64,000 nucleotides of DNA. Source: Streptomyces sp. NBC_01116 (GTDB lineage Bacteria; Actinomycetota; Actinomycetes; Streptomycetales; Streptomycetaceae). A program made the position numbers and the translations under genes. The notes below the pieces were generated by a model. It saw nothing but the letters and a program-made list of their open reading frames with translations. It had not been told where the DNA came from and searched no databases. Within the stretch, counting starts at the first letter, position 1; each line of letters starts with the position of its first letter. The stretch covers positions 1-64,000 of the forward strand of contig NZ_CP108644.1 in the NCBI RefSeq assembly GCF_041435495.1, in the 5' to 3' direction. Shown here piece after piece: positions 45,631-54,470 of this stretch.

Positions 45631-46060
45631 TATGATGGCCTTTCGGTTCAACGGAGCGGGTCCTGGCGCATATCGATGGCCTGGAAACCAGTGCGCCGGC
45701 CCCGCTTCTCCGAACGCTTTCCGGAGGTACCGAGACATTAGCCGCCCGTTTCTTCGCCCTGCCAGGGCGTTACCGGTGTATGGCTGAACTCCCCCGCGGC
45801 GACGAAACAGACAAGTCGCAAGAAGCCGACATACCCTAATGGGGCAACCCGGAATTGCCTATACCAATGGGAAGCCGGGCCAGAACCGGGAAAGGCTGAT
45901 ACCGGGTACCTCGGAACCTCAAGTTCCCCCTAAGGATTCCGACAGAACGGCTTCAGTCGGGCCTGTCCGCCGCTCCCGGAGTGCCGCTCCCCGCCCTGGC
46001 GGCACCCTGTCGGCACGCACGAGCCGGTGAAACGTCGAAGAGCGGGCAGGAGGGTCCGTC
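45631..46060. other. divergent intergenic region
   Basis: About 430 bp between the divergent genes at 45630 and 46061, relatively AT-rich around 45820-45880. It should hold promoters for both sides, but I cannot place convincing -35/-10 boxes. Confidence 0.5.
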
Positions 46061-46294
46061 GTGAGTACTTCAGCAATATCAACGACCACGCCGATCTACG
46101 ACCTTCTCGTCCAGGAGCGCGGAGACGCCCCAGCCGAGGCCCGCACCGCCGCCCACCAGACCCAGGACAGGGCGCGGCAGATGCTGGACTGGAGCAGCGG
46201 GCGCGTCGCCGCTGCCCAGCGGGAGGAACGCGCGTTCTCCGCGTTCGGCCGCTCCGGCGACGACGACGGGCGGGTACAGGCTCTGCTGATGTAG
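46061..46294 (+). CDS. small helical protein with an in-frame stop before a coding-like extension
   Basis: The GTG at 46061 encodes 77 residues (SAISTTTPIYDLLVQERGDA ... QREERAFSAFGRSG). The TAG at 46292-46294 is followed in the same frame by coding-like sequence (GADAAREQSHWSDSRAVLDR) up to a TGA at 46391-46393. Either the gene ends at 77 residues or a nonsense change has cut a 110-residue protein. Known only as a small Streptomyces protein upstream of regulatory-type genes. Confidence 0.6.
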   Translation: MSTSAISTTTPIYDLLVQERGDAPAEARTAAHQTQDRARQMLDWSSGRVAAAQREERAFSAFGRSGDDDGRVQALLM

Positions 46295-46411
46295 GCCCGC
46301 CGACGGTCCACGTCCGGTGCGGACGCGGCTCGTGAACAAAGCCACTGGTCCGACTCGCGTGCCGTACTGGACCGGGCCAAGCTGGAGGCGTGACTCCATG
46401 CGCCGATCGTC

Positions 46412-47082
46412 GTGCACCGGCCCTCTGGCTCGGGTCGTCGGCGGGTCACCGTGCGCAGAGGCCGGGACGAGATCCTCGGCACCACCTACAGCGACCACGA
46501 CCTGGTCGTGTTCCTCGAAGGCGCGGGCATTACCGAGCCGGACAGCATTCTGGACGACCCGCACTGGGTGGAGTGGCGCGACGGCCCCGCCCACGAGTTC
46601 AGTGCAGCGTGTGCTCCGCAGGGACGGTGCGGCCGGGCGAGACGGGATGAGGTGGCGGCGGTGCGGTGGAACACCCATCGGAAGCTCGTGAAGCGGGTGC
46701 AGGCGACGGTCCGGGACCTGCGGATCCCGCCCCTGGACCCCACGGCCCGCTCGGGGACCTGGTCGCCGTGTTCGAGGAGCGCCTGGGCTACTCCATCACC
46801 GTGGTGACCAGGGAGAACGACAGCATCATCAACGGGGCGCTGGAGTCCCGGCCCGGCGGCGGCACCGCGATCGTCGTCCCGGCCGGCACCACAACCCCCA
46901 ACCGGCACCGTCATCTCGTGTGCCGGGGCCTGGCACGCTGCCTGTACCGGGAGCCCGGCCACCGCACCGGCCGCATCGACTACTCCACCACCACCGAGCA
47001 GGAGATCGAGTACACAGCCCTCTTCCTCGGACGCCACATCCACAACGCCCACCACGACCGGCCCCGGAGCGGCGCGTCCTGA
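46412..47082 (+). pseudogene. regulatory-type protein with ImmA/IrrE-like tail, frameshifted
   Basis: The first frame (GTG at 46412) reads RRVTVRRGRDEILGTTYSDH, LVVFLEGAGI and LDDPHWVEWRDGPAHEF, then NTHRKLVKRVQATVRDLRIP. The frame changes near 46745 and continues PLGDLVAVFEERLGYSITVV, TAIVVPAGTTTPNRHRHLVC and STTTEQEIEYTALFLG to 47082. The second part has the layout of ImmA/IrrE-like domains, but the metal site expected as HExxH reads LVCRGLA, so peptidase activity is unlikely. The whole would be about 223 residues. Confidence 0.55.
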
Positions 47083-47409
47083 CATCCCGGCAGTGACCGG
47101 CGGCGGCACCGTGGCCGCGGCGGGCTTGGTTCCCCCCGCGTCACTCTCGGCATGTCGGCCGGGCCGGTCCGGGATCTCGCTATCGGCCGTGCAGGGCTCA
47201 GCGATCGGGAAGTCGGCGCAGACGACCCTCCGGGGGCCCGGCCAGGGAGGGGTGTTCAGGCCCGCCCGGCGAAAGTTGATCCGTATGCCTATCAGCCGTT
47301 ACGCGGGGATCCGGCCATTCGCCCCGGACCTGCGGGAATCGGCTGTACCAGTGACAGCCGCACGGAAGACTGCGCGTGTAACTGTATGCATACCCAAAGT
47401 GAGGGTGAT

Positions 47410-48714
47410 GTGTTCTTCGGCAAGAACGGCGGAGACGACGCAGATGGCAACGGCGACCGCGACGAAGCTCCCAGCGGGCTGACCATGCTGCATCAGGCGA
47501 TGCTGCACACCAGCACCACGTTAAGCGAGACCCTCGACCGGGGACTCACGGACGTGAAGAGCACCAACACCGACGCCCACGCCGCTGTGACCAAGGAACT
47601 CGCCCGCATGACCAGGGCGCTCCAGGACACACAGAAGCTATTGCCGCTGCCGTACTCGGCACGGGACTCAAACAGAGACAGCGCTACCGCTGAGCAAGTC
47701 CACCAGCTGCGAGACCTTGTGACCGCCGTACAGGCAACCCTGCTCGACGTCGCGCAGGAGGTCACGGCCCTGGTGCCGGTACCGGTTCCCGCGATGGCCA
47801 CAACCGGCGACGGCAACGGATACGACAGGCCGCCGGCCGAGACCGCGCACGCCGGAAGGTCGCTGCTGGACGGAGTACCGGAGCAGCGGGCGGACAGCAT
47901 CACCATTGGCGCCCCTGCGGCCGGGGAAAGCCCCGCCCCGGCGGACCGCACGGATACGGCTGGTGCGCCTGCTGTCGAACCCGATACTGCGGTCGAGAGC
48001 GGGCCTGGCGATGAAGCCGCGCCGCAGTCCGGACCGGAGACCCAGGTCCCGCTGACGCGCGAACAGGTGGCTGAGGCTATCCGCGAGGTGCTGGCAGAAA
48101 AAGCGCAAGCTCCTCTCACGCGAGACCAAGTGGCCGACGTGGTCCGCGAGGTGGTGGCCCAGGAGCTTGCGCCACTGTCCGCCGCGCTCCCCGGCCTCGA
48201 GGCCGACGACGCGCCTTCCGCCGTCTCGGAGCTGGGCGGGCAGATCGCCGCCCTGCGCGCGGAGGTCGCAGACCTCGTAGAGCGGCTCCCGGCCACCCCG
48301 CAGGGCGAGGCCGAAGAGCAGGGGCGGCCCGCCGCCGATCCCGAGCACAGCAAAGTGCTGACGCAGGCTGCAGGGATCTCCTCCGCCGTCATGGTGTGCC
48401 ACCGCGACCTGTGGGAGCTCCTGTCCGGCTGGGCGGGCGGGCACCCCCACTTCCGGATGCCTCCGCAGATCGCGGACCAAGGAGAGAACCGCATCGCGGC
48501 GAACATCTCCGGCCGCTCACTCATCGCCGTCCTCATCAGCCTGTCCCGCCTGCGGAACACCGCTGCCGAAGGCGACGGCGACCGGGAACTCGCCGAAGCC
48601 GTCTACCAACGCATCGGCAACAGCCTCGCCGCCCTCTCCCCCGACGACGGCCCACTGGTCACCATCACCCTGGACGACCGCACCCCGCACACCGGGGACA
48701 CCTCCGACGCCTGA
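47410..48714 (+). CDS. coiled-coil/low-complexity protein ending in the domain shared with the 16.8 kb lipoprotein
   Basis: The GTG at 47410 is just after GAGGG and gives about 434 residues; an in-frame ATG at 47386 lacks an RBS. The N-terminal half is helical (TLSETLDRGLTDVKSTNTDA), followed by a Pro/Ala/Asp-rich linker and two near repeats (PLTREQVAEAIREVLAEKAQ and PLTRDQVADVVREVVAQELA). The C-terminal ~115 residues share motifs with the lipoprotein at 16817: VCHRDLW, ISGRSLIAVLISL, AVYQRIGNSLAAL, LVTITLDD. No signal peptide, so this version is cytosolic. Function unknown. Confidence 0.7.
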   Translation: MFFGKNGGDDADGNGDRDEAPSGLTMLHQAMLHTSTTLSETLDRGLTDVKSTNTDAHAAVTKELARMTRALQDTQKLLPLPYSARDSNRDSATAEQVHQLRDLVTAVQATLLDVAQEVTALVPVPVPAMATTGDGNGYDRPPAETAHAGRSLLDGVPEQRADSITIGAPAAGESPAPADRTDTAGAPAVEPDTAVESGPGDEAAPQSGPETQVPLTREQVAEAIREVLAEKAQAPLTRDQVADVVREVVAQELAPLSAALPGLEADDAPSAVSELGGQIAALRAEVADLVERLPATPQGEAEEQGRPAADPEHSKVLTQAAGISSAVMVCHRDLWELLSGWAGGHPHFRMPPQIADQGENRIAANISGRSLIAVLISLSRLRNTAAEGDGDRELAEAVYQRIGNSLAALSPDDGPLVTITLDDRTPHTGDTSDA

Positions 48715-48757
48715 CCACAGGCACCAGACAGGGTGGTCACGCACCGGCCATCCTCCC

Positions 48758-48805
48758 GACTAGCAGGAGGCCCTCACCGATCGCGGTGAGGGCCTCCTGC
48801 TAGTC
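48758..48805 (+). terminator. 22-bp perfect hairpin
   Basis: GACTAGCAGGAGGCCCTCAC-CG and its complement flank a 4-nt ATCG loop, 43 bp after the stop of the upstream gene. It is one of the strongest terminators in the window and is symmetrical, so it could serve both strands. Confidence 0.8.
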
Positions 48806-48994
48806 AGAGTGCGAGGGTGAAGACTCAGCCGGGATCCGGTTCCTGACAGTCTGCGAACGCTGTGGTGGGTGTCACGGCCGGAGCGTACGCCCGGCAGACC
48901 GTCTGGGAACAGGACCGGACGACGTCGCCCTGCCGGGCCTTCCCCGTCCGTTGGACCTCACCGTGGAACGGATGGCTCTCCCTCAGTGAGGGTC

Positions 48995-49189
48995 TTAGGC
49001 GTCCAAGCCGGCAGAGGAGGCTACAGCTGCTGTCAGCCAGAAGGCGAGTCCGACGAGGCCGGCTCCGGTGGCGTAGGCGGCGCCGCGCAGGGCGCTGGAG
49101 AGCAGGGCGTGGCGGCGGGCGAGCCAGCTGCGTACGGGCGGATTCTTTGAGGAGCCGTCCGGGGGCTCGGGTCGGCGGTTAGTGTGCAT
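48995..49189 (-). CDS. small single-helix membrane protein
   Basis: The ATG at 49189 follows GGAG. It encodes 64 residues: a basic Pro-rich start, then a hydrophobic segment (ATGAGLVGLAFWLTAAVASS). It is the last gene of the minus-strand series 50175-48995. Function unknown. Confidence 0.55.
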   Translation of the reverse strand: MHTNRRPEPPDGSSKNPPVRSWLARRHALLSSALRGAAYATGAGLVGLAFWLTAAVASSAGLDA

Positions 49190-49273
49190 GGTGGTGCTCC
49201 GTTCTTTCGGGTGCTGGTGGAGTCCGGCGGGGCTGGGCGGCGTAGGAACCTTCGGCCCCGCTGGTCTCCGGTT

Positions 49274-49984
49274 TCAGGGGCGGCCGGCCAGCGTGTGGAT
49301 GTGGTCGGCGATCCGGGCGTCGGGGCGGCAGACCAGGCCGTCGGTGAACCGGTCGACCACGCGTTCGACATCGGCTTCCAGGCGCCCGGTCGTGGTGATG
49401 GACCGGCTGGTGGGGTTGCGGACGGAGTACGAGGTCCAGGTGTCCAGGGCCTCCACGATCTCCTCCGGGTCCGGATCGGTGTGGCGCGGGCTGGAGCGGA
49501 CCAGGGTGGCGGTGACCTGCTCCTTCCAGAACCGGGCTTCGCGCTCTTCGCCGAGGCTGAGGTGGTCCAGGTAGAGGCAGTACGCGGCGCCGTTGTGTCC
49601 GGCGCCGGCGGCGAACCTCCACCAGAACCTGGCGCTCTCGGGGTGACGGGCGAGGTAGAGCGTGCACGCGAAGGCCTGCACGCCGTCGATGTCGACGCCG
49701 CCGGTCCAGCCGTCGAACTCGGTGACGCCCTCCTTCTCGTCGCTGTGGCCGAGCAGCGCGGTCAGCCGCTCCACGTGGGCGGTCGCCCCGGGGTGGTTGA
49801 CGACGCACTGCGCCCAGGCGCCCAGACGGCGGCGGGCGTTGGGGCCCGTGGCGGCCCGTGCGGCGGCCGGGGTGCGGCCGTCGTCGTGGGCCAGGCGCCG
49901 GAGCCCGGCGCCGACGTCGAAGGGCCGGCGGGGCTCGCGCCGGCCGGCGTCCGCGAGGAGCTGCTCCCAGGGTGTGGTGTTCAC
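49274..49984 (-). CDS. hypothetical protein coupled to a sigma/HTH fragment
   Basis: The GTG at 49984 overlaps the stop of the upstream HTH gene (GTGA). It encodes 236 residues, mostly helical, with VQAFACTLYLARHPESARFW, AGAGHNGAAYCLYLDHL and EREARFWKEQV. This is the tandem-helix (Sel1/TPR-like) texture of Streptomyces proteins encoded beside small sigma-like regulators. It probably acts with the regulator. The frame is intact. Confidence 0.7.
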   Translation of the reverse strand: MNTTPWEQLLADAGRREPRRPFDVGAGLRRLAHDDGRTPAAARAATGPNARRRLGAWAQCVVNHPGATAHVERLTALLGHSDEKEGVTEFDGWTGGVDIDGVQAFACTLYLARHPESARFWWRFAAGAGHNGAAYCLYLDHLSLGEEREARFWKEQVTATLVRSSPRHTDPDPEEIVEALDTWTSYSVRNPTSRSITTTGRLEADVERVVDRFTDGLVCRPDARIADHIHTLAGRP

Positions 49985-50175
49985 GTGGCGTCCCTCCGGT
50001 GGATCGGGCGTGTGGCGCGGCGGTAGATGGGGGCCAGGCGTTCCTGGGCCTTGCGCCAGTGATGGGTGACTGTGCTGGGGGTGAGGCCCATGTACCAGGC
50101 GATGTGGTTGGTGTCGTACTTGCCGATGGCCTTGAGCACGACCACGTCGAACTGGCGCGGGGAGAGCTTGCACAT
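49981..50175 (-). pseudogene. 5'-truncated sigma-70 region 4/HTH regulator
   Basis: The 64 residues contain LSPRQFDVVVLKAIGKYDTN and WYMGLTPSTVTHHWRKAQER, a clear sigma-region-4 or LuxR-type helix-turn-helix. The remainder of the protein (normally over 100 residues upstream) is absent; an IS21-type fragment begins at about 50180. The HTH alone is unlikely to be functional. Confidence 0.7.
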
Positions 50176-50186
50176 CGCCGGGTAGA

Positions 50187-50806
50187 CTCGCCGAGCTCAA
50201 CGAGATGGTCGATCAGTGGGACCAGCGCGACGGGCACCGCCGGATCGGCTCGCGGCCGCGGACCGTGGATGAGTACTTCGCCGTCGAGCAGCCGCTGCTG
50301 ATGCCGCTGCCCCAGGAGCCCTTCGAGACGGGCCGGCTGTTCACGCCAAGGGTCGACCGCTACAGCCAGATCAACGTCCGAACCAACCGCTACTCGGTCC
50401 CGACCCGTTTCATCGGCAAGCGGGTGCGCGTTGTCCTGCACGCCTCTCACCTGGTGGTTTACGACAGGAACGTCAAGGTGGCCCGGCACGAGAGGCTGAT
50501 CGCGAAGGGCGGGCTGTGCCTGGACCTGGACCACTATCTCGAAGCTCTGATTCGCAAGCCTGGCGCTTTTCCCGGTGCGACGGCCCTGGAACAGGCCCGG
50601 TCGGCGGGCAAGTTCACTCCGGTCCATGACGCCTGGTGGGCCCAGGCCCGCAAGGTCCACGGCGAGCGGGACGGCACCCGGGCACTGATCGAGGTCCTGC
50701 TGCTGAACCGCCACCTCGCCCACGAGCATGTCGTCGCGGGACTGGCCACCGCCCTGCGGGCCGGCGCCCTGACCGCCGACGCTGTTGCCCTGGAGGCTCG
50801 CAAGGC
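50187..50806 (+). pseudogene. IS21-family IstA transposase, C-terminal fragment
   Basis: The open frame begins AELNEMVDQWDQRDGHRRIG and continues TVDEYFAVEQPLLMPLP, YSQINVRTNRYSVPTRFIGK and RHERLIAKGG, the C-terminal third of IstA. The catalytic DDE domain is missing and the 3' end is cut at about 50806 by an IS1182-type fragment on the other strand. No istB follows. Confidence 0.85.
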
Positions 50807-50807
50807 C

Positions 50808-51226
50808 TCCTTGAGACGGGCCAGCACGAGGTCGAGGAGGCGGTCAGCGCGGTCGCCTTCGGCGAGACGGTCGCGGAAGTCGGCCAGCACGCTGTGATGG
50901 AACCCGGGATCCTCCAGTTCCATCGCCATGGCGTACTTGAAGTCGATGCGACAGCGGACTGCCTCGGCGGCCTGCCGGTCCGACAGGCCGAGCAGGAACT
51001 GCAGCACACAGACGGTGGCCAGTTGAGCGGGCGAGAGCCCCGGCCGCCCATCCCGTGGGTACCAGTCGGCGAAGTCTTCGTCGCTCCACAGCCCATCGAG
51101 GCGGTCGCGTACCCATATCGCCGTCGTACCGCCCGGATTGCTCGCCCGCGCGATCTGCGCGGTCAGAGAAGGGACTTGCTCACCGGAACGGGGGCGAAGG
51201 GACAACGGGCACCTCGACAGTTGCAT
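50808..51226 (-). pseudogene. IS1182-family transposase, N-terminal fragment
   Basis: The minus-strand frame reads SDEDFADWYPRDGRPGLSPA, QFLLGLSDRQAAEAV, RIDFKYAMAMELEDPGF and LADFRDRLAEGDRADRL, the DUF772-type N-terminal domain of IS1182 transposases. It ends abruptly at VLARLKEA (about 50808), where IS21 sequence starts. The catalytic domain is missing. Confidence 0.85.
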
Positions 51227-51248
51227 CGGTCGGCGGAACTACCCGAGC

Positions 51249-51437
51249 ATGCCCGTTGATCATGCTGCTGCACCGAGGAATTCCAAGATCCCCGACAGAG
51301 TCAAGCTAGTGCGCCTCTGTGAAGCCATGCAGGACAACCTGGCGACGATGTCGGGTTCCGATCTGAAAGAACTCATCTACGACCTGTTCCCGGACGAGGT
51401 CGGCAACGCGACGCTCCACCAGGAGATCCGACCATGA
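51249..51437 (+). pseudogene. small helical component upstream of the ATPase fragment (ABC-3C-like)
   Basis: The coding-like part runs PDRVKLVRLCEAMQDN ... SDLKELIYDLFPDEVGN and its stop overlaps the ATG of the next gene. The 5' side joins the IS1182 fragment, so the N-terminus is probably lost. Size, helical character and coupling to a DUF3732-type ATPase suggest the middle component of an ABC-three-component system; tentative. Confidence 0.4.
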
Positions 51438-51886
51438 GTGAGCCCCGTACATCCGAGCGCGGCCTGCGGATCGAGAAGGTGTCCTTGGTCCGTCACGGCG
51501 GCGAGCTGGACGAGTACGCCTTCGAATCGGGCAAACTCAACGTCCTCACCGGTGTCCGGAACAGCTCGAAGACCACGACCCTCAAGGTGATCGATTACTG
51601 CCTGGGAGACCGGGGAAGCCCAGCTGATGCTCTCAAGGCCGCCGTCGCCAGTGAGCACGTCGAAGTCAGTACGGACCTGCGGGTCGATGGTCGGCCGTTC
51701 ACACTCACGAGGTACTTCACTCATGGGCGAATGGGCAAGATCGGCATCAACGGCGACGACATCGCAGCTGCCGTCTTCTCCGACTGGATCCTGAACGAGC
51801 TGGGCTGGCCCAACCTGCTCATTCCCAAAGGCCTCCACCCGACCTCAGCCACCGAGAAGACCCCTCTGTCCTTCCGCAACACGCCT
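51434..51886 (+). pseudogene. DUF3732/ABC-3C-type ATPase, truncated after the P-loop domain
   Basis: The ATG at 51434 overlaps the upstream stop. It reads LRIEKVSLVRHGGELDEYAF, KLNVLTGVRNSSKTTTLKVI and DYCLGDRGSP, the characteristic N-terminus of ABC-3C large-subunit ATPases (Rad50/SbcC-like, typically 600 residues or more). The P-loop is unusual: GVRNSSKT, with Ser instead of Gly before Lys. The gene stops after ~150 residues, where IS110 sequence begins. The family is associated with mobile-element conflict systems; this copy is dead. Confidence 0.65.
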
Positions 51887-52344
51887 GGCCTCCTCGCTCC
51901 AGGCTGTCCTCGACCAGCGCAAACTCCTGGCCGGGCGGATCGAAGAACTGCCCTCTTTCCCAGGTCCTGATCTCGATGCCCGGGATCGGCATCAGGACCG
52001 GAGCCAGGATCCTCATCGAGGTCGGCGACGGCAGCAGCTTCCCCTCCGCCGCCCACCTCGCCGCCCACACAGGACTCGCCCCGGCGACCCGCAACTCGGG
52101 CTCCTCGATCCGCGGCGAACAGCCATCCCGAAGAGGGAACAAGCAGCTCAAACGGGCCTTCTTCCTCTCCGCGTTCGCAGCCCTCGGCAACCCCGCATCC
52201 CGGGCCTACTACGACATGAAGATCGCCCAGGGCAAACACCACACCCAAGCCCTCCTCTGCCTCGCAAGACGACGAGCCGACGTCCTCTTCGCCATGCTCC
52301 GCGACGGCACCTTCTACGAACCCCAGCCCGCCCGATCAGCTTGA
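51887..52344 (+). pseudogene. IS110-family transposase, C-terminal fragment
   Basis: The frame LQAVLDQRKLLAGRIEEL is followed, after a small deletion or frame change near 51955, by QVLISMPGIGIRTGARILIE, LAAHTGLAPATRNSGSSIRG and GNKQLKRAFFLSAFAALGNP. This is the C-terminal transposase_20 domain of IS110 elements. The N-terminal RuvC-like DEDD domain is missing. Confidence 0.85.
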
Positions 52345-52897
52345 CCAAACCCATAGGGGCACCCCCCCCGTTACGGGCTGCGGGGACGAATCACTCAGAC
52401 GAGGTCAGCGCTGGCAAGCGCAGCACCGAAAAAGCGGCCGCGGAGTTGGGCCATGCATCTGTGCACGTCGTCACGACAAGAGATTCGTCTACGACCAGGT
52501 TGCTTGGCGTCGCCCTGCTTCCGAGCGCGGACGGCACCCGCTCCGCAGTTCAGATGCAGCGGAGTCTGGGTGGTGACCTGCCGCTGCAACCGCCGCTGAG
52601 CGAGCGTCCATCACCCTGATGACCCATCGCCTCGCCCCTCGGCACCCCCGGAAACCGGCACGGCGGCCATCCCCTGCAGCACGGCCACCGGTTCCGGCAG
52701 CGGTCCGACCGACCGGTGAGCCGGCCCGATACCGGCACGCCGCCGCAGGGCCGACTACGCCGCGCCACTGCTAGTTCGATTTCGGTGTCACTTCGGGCCC
52801 CTCCCTCTGCGGACGGTGTCCTGTGTCAGCGAAGTTCGCGTCGTGCCAGTGAAGCGCGAGCGGTGCCGACCAGCCTGGCCCGCGGCGGAGTCGCGAC
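52345..52897. other. intergenic region with an IS-end-like word
   Basis: About 550 bp without a convincing gene. At 52773-52797 lies AGTTCGATTTCGGTGTCACT-TCGGG, closely related to a stretch at 57407-57432; both may be leftovers of the same IS terminus. Confidence 0.5.
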
Positions 52898-53482
52898 TCA
52901 CGTGGGCAGCCCTTGGGCGGGTGGGAGGTGAACGGTCATGATCAGGTGGCATGTCCCGGTGCCCGCGCCGCGGTAGGTGTGGGGGACATCGCCGTCGAAC
53001 GTGGCGGTCTGTCCGGCCTCGACGGGATGCTCGGTGCCGTCGGCGACGAGGACCATCCGTCCGGCGGTGACGCTGACGGTTTCCACGACGCCGGCCTGGT
53101 GGGGGTGGCTGGGGTACTTCTCGCCGGGCTCCAGTTTCCAGCGCCAGACTTCGACCGGAGCCGGCCCCGAGGTCGTCAGCATCAGCCGCGCCTCGCCGCC
53201 CTTCTCCCCGGCCCACAAGGGCATGACGGTGTCGGCGGACACGACCCGGAACCGACCCTCGGCCGGTGCCTCCATCAGCGCGGATACCGAGACGCCAAGG
53301 GTGTCGGCGAGACGGACCAGGGTGGCGAAGTTCGGGTTGCCCTGCGCTTTTTCCAGGGCCACCAGAGCTCCCTTGCTGACCTTCGCCCGGCGGCCGAATT
53401 CGTCCAGGGACAATCCTGCACGATTGCGGGCCGCGCGGACGTTGCGCGCGAGCGTCCGCAGCGCATCCTCGGTCTCGACCAT
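52898..53482 (-). CDS. XRE-family regulator with C-terminal cupin domain
   Basis: The ATG at 53482 follows a strong GGAGGGG. It encodes 194 residues. Residues about 8-65 are a Cro/XRE helix-turn-helix (LARNVRAARNRAGLSLDEFG, KVSKGALVALEKAQGNPNFA). Residues about 105-185 are a cupin barrel (WRWKLEPGEKYPSHPHQAGV, DVPHTYRGAGTGTCHLIM). Such proteins sense a small ligand through the cupin and repress nearby genes. It is divergent from the EamA-PaiB-B3/B4 operon, which it very likely controls. Confidence 0.9.
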   Translation of the reverse strand: MVETEDALRTLARNVRAARNRAGLSLDEFGRRAKVSKGALVALEKAQGNPNFATLVRLADTLGVSVSALMEAPAEGRFRVVSADTVMPLWAGEKGGEARLMLTTSGPAPVEVWRWKLEPGEKYPSHPHQAGVVETVSVTAGRMVLVADGTEHPVEAGQTATFDGDVPHTYRGAGTGTCHLIMTVHLPPAQGLPT

Positions 53483-53537
53483 CGTTATCACCCCTCCAAC
53501 AAGGTCGGTCACTGCATTGGTCCGTGCGGTCGTTCGG

Positions 53538-53567
53538 TTGACGACCTGCGGTCGGTACGTTGTACGG
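53538..53567 (+). promoter_or_regulatory. possible promoter of the EamA operon
   Basis: TTGACG at 53538-53543 is a good -35 box; 17 bp later TGTACGGT could be a weak -10. It lies between the divergent XRE-cupin gene and the EamA gene and overlaps GGTACGTTGTACGGT, a near-dyad that could be the regulator's operator. Confidence 0.35.
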
Positions 53568-53604
53568 TGTAGTCGTTCCATTGATAGTAAGGGATGTACT
53601 ACCT

Positions 53605-54442
53605 GTGTTCGCTCTGCTGCTGGCCCCGGGCAGTTCTCTGGCCTATGGATGCGCCGATTTTCTCGGCGGTCTGGGTGCCCGCAAAGCCCATGTCCTGCGC
53701 ACGGTGATGATCGCGGCCCCGGCTTCGCTGACCGTCGAGCTGCTGCTGTGGCCCGTGCTCGGTGCCTCCTTCGCCCCGGCCACCATCGCCTGGGGCGCCG
53801 CGCCCGGCGTGGCGTCGGCCGCCGCGTTCGCCCTGCTCTACAGGACCCTGGCGATCGGCCCGATGTGCGTGCTGTCCCCAAGTCACCGCGCTGATCTCGG
53901 CGATGCTGCCGGTCGGCGTCGGGCTGGCGCAGGGAGAGCACCTGGGCCTGGCCGGGCTTCTCGGCCTGCCGCTGGCGCTGGCGGCCGTGGTGCTGGTCAG
54001 CGCCGGGCACGGCGCGAAGGCGGCCCGCCCCTCACGTACCGCGCTGCTGCTGGCCTTCGGTGCCGGGGCCGCCATCGCGCTGCAACTGGTCTTCCTGCAC
54101 CAGGCTCCCTCCGACAGCGGGGTGGGACCGCTGATCATCGGACGTGCCGTGTCCTCCGCCGTCACCCTGACCGCCGCCGAGGTGATGTTCCGGCGCCTGG
54201 GCGCCGAGAAGCCCGCCTACGGGATCTCGGCCGCAGCCGGTGTCCTGGACTCGGTGGCCAACATGCTGTTCCTGCTCGCCGCCCGCAGCGGTGACCTGGC
54301 CGTCGTCGCCGTGATCACCGCCCTGTACCCCGCCGGGACCGTCCTGCTCGCCCGGAACGTCCTTTCCGAACGCATCCACCGCGGCCAACTCGTGGGTCTG
54401 GGCGCCGCAGCCGTCGCCGTCAGCCTCCTCGCCCTCACCTGA
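53605..54442 (+). pseudogene. EamA/DMT-superfamily transporter, one-base frameshift
   Basis: The GTG at 53605 follows AAGGGA. The first frame reads GSSLAYGCADFLGGLGARKA and several hydrophobic helices up to MCVLSP. At about 53880 an extra A (TCCCCAAGTCACC) shifts the frame; the next frame continues VTALISAMLPVGVGLAQGE ... VVAVITALYPAGTVLLARNV to 54442. Corrected, it is one ~279-residue, ten-helix drug/metabolite-type exporter. It is first in an operon with PaiB- and B3/B4-type genes. Confidence 0.8.
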
Positions 54443-54470
54443 ACCACCACCCCCACGGAAGGAGCCCGGC

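Noticed and set aside
49179..50729. 516-residue minus-strand frame across 49-50.7 kb
   Set aside because: It reads through a sigma/HTH fragment, a real gene in another frame and an IS21 fragment; the composition is Arg/Pro/His-rich and not protein-like.
51887..52344. IS110 bridge RNA
   Set aside because: Only the C-terminal part of the transposase is present; the flanks needed for a bridge RNA are missing or unrecognisable.
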